A stretch of DNA of 8,720 nt, taken from positions 1,828 to 10,547 of the forward strand of contig JAPKZC010000191.1 of assembly GCA_026394025.1 (NCBI GenBank), written 5' to 3'. Shown in pieces: positions 6,911 through 8,720 of the stretch. The position numbers and the translations under genes are program-made. The stretch's first letter is position 1. Each line of letters opens with the position of its first letter. The stretch is from Candidatus Solibacter sp. (GTDB lineage: Bacteria; Acidobacteriota; Terriglobia; Bryobacterales; Bryobacteraceae). Under the pieces are notes generated by a model. It saw only the letters and a list, made by a program, of their open reading frames with translations, did not search any database and was not told where the DNA came from.

Positions 6911-6924
6911 GTGCGGATCCGCAC
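6911..6924. promoter_or_regulatory. Perfect 14-bp palindrome in the sigma-gene leader
   Basis: The sequence GTGCGGATCCGCAC is fully self-complementary and lies 30 bp upstream of the sigma start codon. It falls about 15-30 bp downstream of the start site expected from the TATAAT at 6946-6951, a position suited to an operator for a dimeric regulator. As RNA it could also form a 5-bp stem with a GATC tetraloop. No T-run follows on either strand, which argues against a terminator. Confidence 0.4.
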
Positions 6925-6945
6925 AGACAAAACGGCGCTGCGGCG

Positions 6946-6951
6946 ATTATA
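6946..6951 (-). promoter_or_regulatory. Candidate -10 element of the sigma-kinase operon promoter
   Basis: The minus strand reads TATAAT exactly, in an otherwise GC-rich 117-bp intergenic region (6882-6998). It would give a leader of about 58 bases before the sigma ATG. No good -35 hexamer is found 16-18 bp upstream (CACGCC at 17 bp), so the promoter may depend on an activator or be weak. The rest of the intergenic region shows nothing else convincing. Confidence 0.45.
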
Positions 6952-6998
6952 CGGCAAACCGCGCTTCCGGCGTGATCGTGGCATGGCTATGAGTCCCG

Positions 6999-8720
6999 TT
7001 ACTTGCGCCAGTCCTCCCTAAGCTGCTTGGCGATGCGGGAGGCGAGCCTGCGGGCGCCGTCTCCGAAGGCGCCCAGCACGGCCTTGTTGTCGCCGGCCTC
7101 TGCGCTCCACAGGATACGACGGTCGCGTTGATCCACAACCTGGACCACCGCCCTCCGCTTGCCTTTCAGGCCAAACAGTCGGCCCGCGGCGCCTACCACG
7201 CGATTCCCGTGCTCATCCTGCACTTCCACCCGCAATGACGCGTCGGCCCCGCTCGCCGAATCGGTAACCTCGACCAGACCTCCCATGTCGCTGCGGATAT
7301 TCTCGCGAAGATAGTCGTCGAGCTCATCCTTGGTGGGCACGATATAGAGCTTGCGAATGTCCTTCAGACGGCGAGCCGCATGCGAGATTGCGGCCGGTTC
7401 GGCGCGCGGGGCGGCCGGTGGCGCCGCTACCGCAACCGGAGCCGGAGCGGTACGGGTCTCGCTGCGATAGCCCGTGACCACCGCGTGAAGAAGCGCATCG
7501 GAGGCCCCCGCCACCTTGAGGTCGATCAACTGATCGGGGGTAGGCTGGAAATCGATTCCGCGCCGTTCCACCGCGGCGGCGATAATGGCCGCGCCGGCCG
7601 TTCCGGCGGTGCGCAGCGCTTTCAATATCCCGGCGAAATGCAAAGGGCCAGATCCGGCGGCGCCGCCTTCATCGAGCGCCGCCAGAATCAGCTCGGCTTT
7701 CGGTGCGGCCGCTGCCGCTCTCGAAGCTGGGTCCGCGCGGGCGGGCGCCCGCGGCTCACGGCGCGCAGGCGCGGGGACGGCCGGCTCGGGAGCGGTGGGA
7801 CTGCTAACCTGTACATCCGTTGGAACGGGCTGGGCGGGAATTTCGACCGGTGGCGCGATCGGCTGCATGTCGGCGGTATTGTCGCGGCCACGGCTCAACG
7901 GCTCCGCCTGCTGCGTGGGGGCGGCCACCCGTGCGGCGGGCTTCGGACTCAGTAGTTTGTACGCGCCGATCCCGGCGGCTCCCAGAGCGAGCAGGCCGCA
8001 GGCGACGATTCCCGCCAGGCGCGCTTCGCGGCTTCGCAACACCTGCCGCAGTTGATCGAGCGGGAATGTTCCGCCCACCGGCGCGCCGCCCGCTTTTGTT
8101 CTGGGCTTCACCTGCTCTTCCACCAGCCGGGTGGCTTTGAGCCTCCCCAGGGGAACGCCGGTAGCCCGCACCGCTTCGCGGAACGCGGCGGCGAAGGCGG
8201 TGGCGCTGGGGTACCGGTCGTCGGGGTTTTTGGCAAGCGCCTTCATCAGCGCCTCCTCAACCACCGCCGGAACCGTTATGCCGATGTCGCGCGGAGTCGC
8301 CGGCATCTGTTCGATCTGGGCACGCATCAACGCGAAGTCCGTCTCCGCCTGGAACGGCAGCCGGCCCGTCAGCATTTCGTACAACACCACGCCCAGCGAG
8401 TACAGGTCGGAACGCGCGTCCGCCGGCTGGCCAAGCGCGCGTTCGGGCGCCAGGTATTCCAGCGTGCCGACGATGCGCGCTTCCCGCGTGAGCCGGACCG
8501 TGTTGAGCACGCGCGCAATTCCGAAATCGGTGACCTTGACGCGGCCGTCCGGGGTGATCATGATGTTCGCCGGTTTGAGGTCCCGGTGAAGAATCCCCAT
8601 CTGGTGCGCGTGGCAAACCCCGTCCAGCGCGCACAACAGAATCTCCACCGCCTGTTGCCACGGGAATGCTCCCTCGCGCTGGATCCGTTTTTCGAGCGTC
8701 TCTCCGGGCACAAACTCCAT
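6999..8720 (-). CDS. Membrane Ser/Thr protein kinase, N-terminus outside window
   Basis: The frame runs 573 residues from the right edge to a TAA at 6999-7001. The ATG at the edge is not the start: it is the hinge methionine (M-E-F-V-P-G-E-T-L), so about 90-100 residues with the glycine loop and catalytic lysine lie beyond. Seen residues: H-R-D 45-47 with Lys49 and Asn52, D-F-G 65-67, G-T-L-E-Y-L-A-P-E 85-93, Asp105 and Arg169, all intact. After the kinase domain (to about 182) comes a transmembrane helix at 235-256, a Pro/Ala-rich stretch (260-340), a region with G-I-D-F-Q-P-T-P-D-Q-L followed by L-K-V-A-G-A-S-D-A-L-L (388-411), a second Pro/Ala linker, and a folded C-terminal domain (450-573). 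The G-I-D-F-x-x-T-P segment recurs in acidobacterial signalling proteins as I recall them; its function is unknown to me. The tail should be extracytoplasmic. The gene runs in the same direction as the sigma-kinase operon, 117 bp upstream of it. Confidence 0.92.
   Translation of the reverse strand: MEFVPGETLEKRIQREGAFPWQQAVEILLCALDGVCHAHQMGILHRDLKPANIMITPDGRVKVTDFGIARVLNTVRLTREARIVGTLEYLAPERALGQPADARSDLYSLGVVLYEMLTGRLPFQAETDFALMRAQIEQMPATPRDIGITVPAVVEEALMKALAKNPDDRYPSATAFAAAFREAVRATGVPLGRLKATRLVEEQVKPRTKAGGAPVGGTFPLDQLRQVLRSREARLAGIVACGLLALGAAGIGAYKLLSPKPAARVAAPTQQAEPLSRGRDNTADMQPIAPPVEIPAQPVPTDVQVSSPTAPEPAVPAPARREPRAPARADPASRAAAAAPKAELILAALDEGGAAGSGPLHFAGILKALRTAGTAGAAIIAAAVERRGIDFQPTPDQLIDLKVAGASDALLHAVVTGYRSETRTAPAPVAVAAPPAAPRAEPAAISHAARRLKDIRKLYIVPTKDELDDYLRENIRSDMGGLVEVTDSASGADASLRVEVQDEHGNRVVGAAGRLFGLKGKRRAVVQVVDQRDRRILWSAEAGDNKAVLGAFGDGARRLASRIAKQLREDWRK
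7953..8018 (-). other. Transmembrane helix of the right-edge kinase
   Basis: Residues 235-256 of the visible part are rich in Ala, Gly, Leu and Ile, with flanking R-E-A-R on the kinase side. They separate the cytoplasmic kinase from the Pro/Ala-rich and C-terminal extracytoplasmic parts. Confidence 0.75.

Noticed and set aside
6911..6924. The 14-bp palindrome as a terminator for the right-edge kinase gene
   Set aside because: The stem can be only about 5 bp with a tetraloop, and the downstream bases on the minus strand (GGAACC) contain no T-run.
7380..7955. 191-codon plus-strand frame opposite the Pro/Ala-rich part of the right-edge kinase
   Set aside because: Its Gly/Arg-rich product reflects the complementary Pro/Ala codons. 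It shows no domain and no initiation signal.
8718..8720. ATG at the right edge as the true start of the third kinase
   Set aside because: The methionine lies at the hinge of the kinase fold. The glycine loop and catalytic lysine would be missing although all C-lobe catalytic residues are intact, so the gene continues beyond the window.

Overview
This is a GC-rich, densely coding window from a bacterium with many eukaryotic-like Ser/Thr protein kinases (STPKs). An ECF sigma factor of the TIGR02999/Sigma70_ECF type sits directly upstream of a kinase-TPR gene, and the kinase tails are of the large TPR type. Both point to Acidobacteriota (Bryobacterales/Solibacter-like), with Planctomycetota a weaker alternative. 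This assignment comes from family resemblance only. No rRNA, tRNA, mobile element or CRISPR is visible.

Layout. (1) Positions 3-368 (+) hold the 3' end of a gene entering from the left, a TPR-type tail resembling the C-termini of ECF-linked kinases. (2) 412-1890 (-) encodes a 492-aa exported protein with two copies of a 'P-x-G-W ... S-(F/M)-K' module and no recognised function. (3) A 130-bp divergent intergenic region carries a perfect 10-bp inverted repeat with arms 57 bp apart. (4) 2021-3628 (+) encodes a 535-aa kinase with an intact catalytic domain, a proline-rich linker, a second degenerate kinase C-lobe, and a C-terminal membrane anchor. (5) 6294-6881 (-) and 3582-6287 (-) form a tight two-gene operon: an ECF sigma factor, then 6 bp later a 901-aa membrane kinase with a long TPR tail. 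The kinase gene's 3' end overlaps the 3' end of gene 4 by 47 bp on the opposite strand. (6) A 117-bp intergenic region upstream of the sigma gene carries a TATAAT hexamer and a perfect 14-bp palindrome. (7) 6999-8720 (-) is a third kinase whose N-lobe lies beyond the right edge, with a transmembrane helix and an unusual extracytoplasmic tail.

How the genes may work together (inference). The window is a phospho-signalling cluster of three differently built membrane kinases plus a kinase-type tail. The sigma factor lacks the acidic DAED-like motif in region 2.2 and has Gln-Pro-Thr-Ala there. Together with the coupled kinase, this fits the known mode in which threonine phosphorylation of an ECF sigma factor replaces an anti-sigma factor. 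The kinase with the attached C-lobe pseudokinase, divergently paired with an exported protein of unknown function, is the least familiar part of the window.
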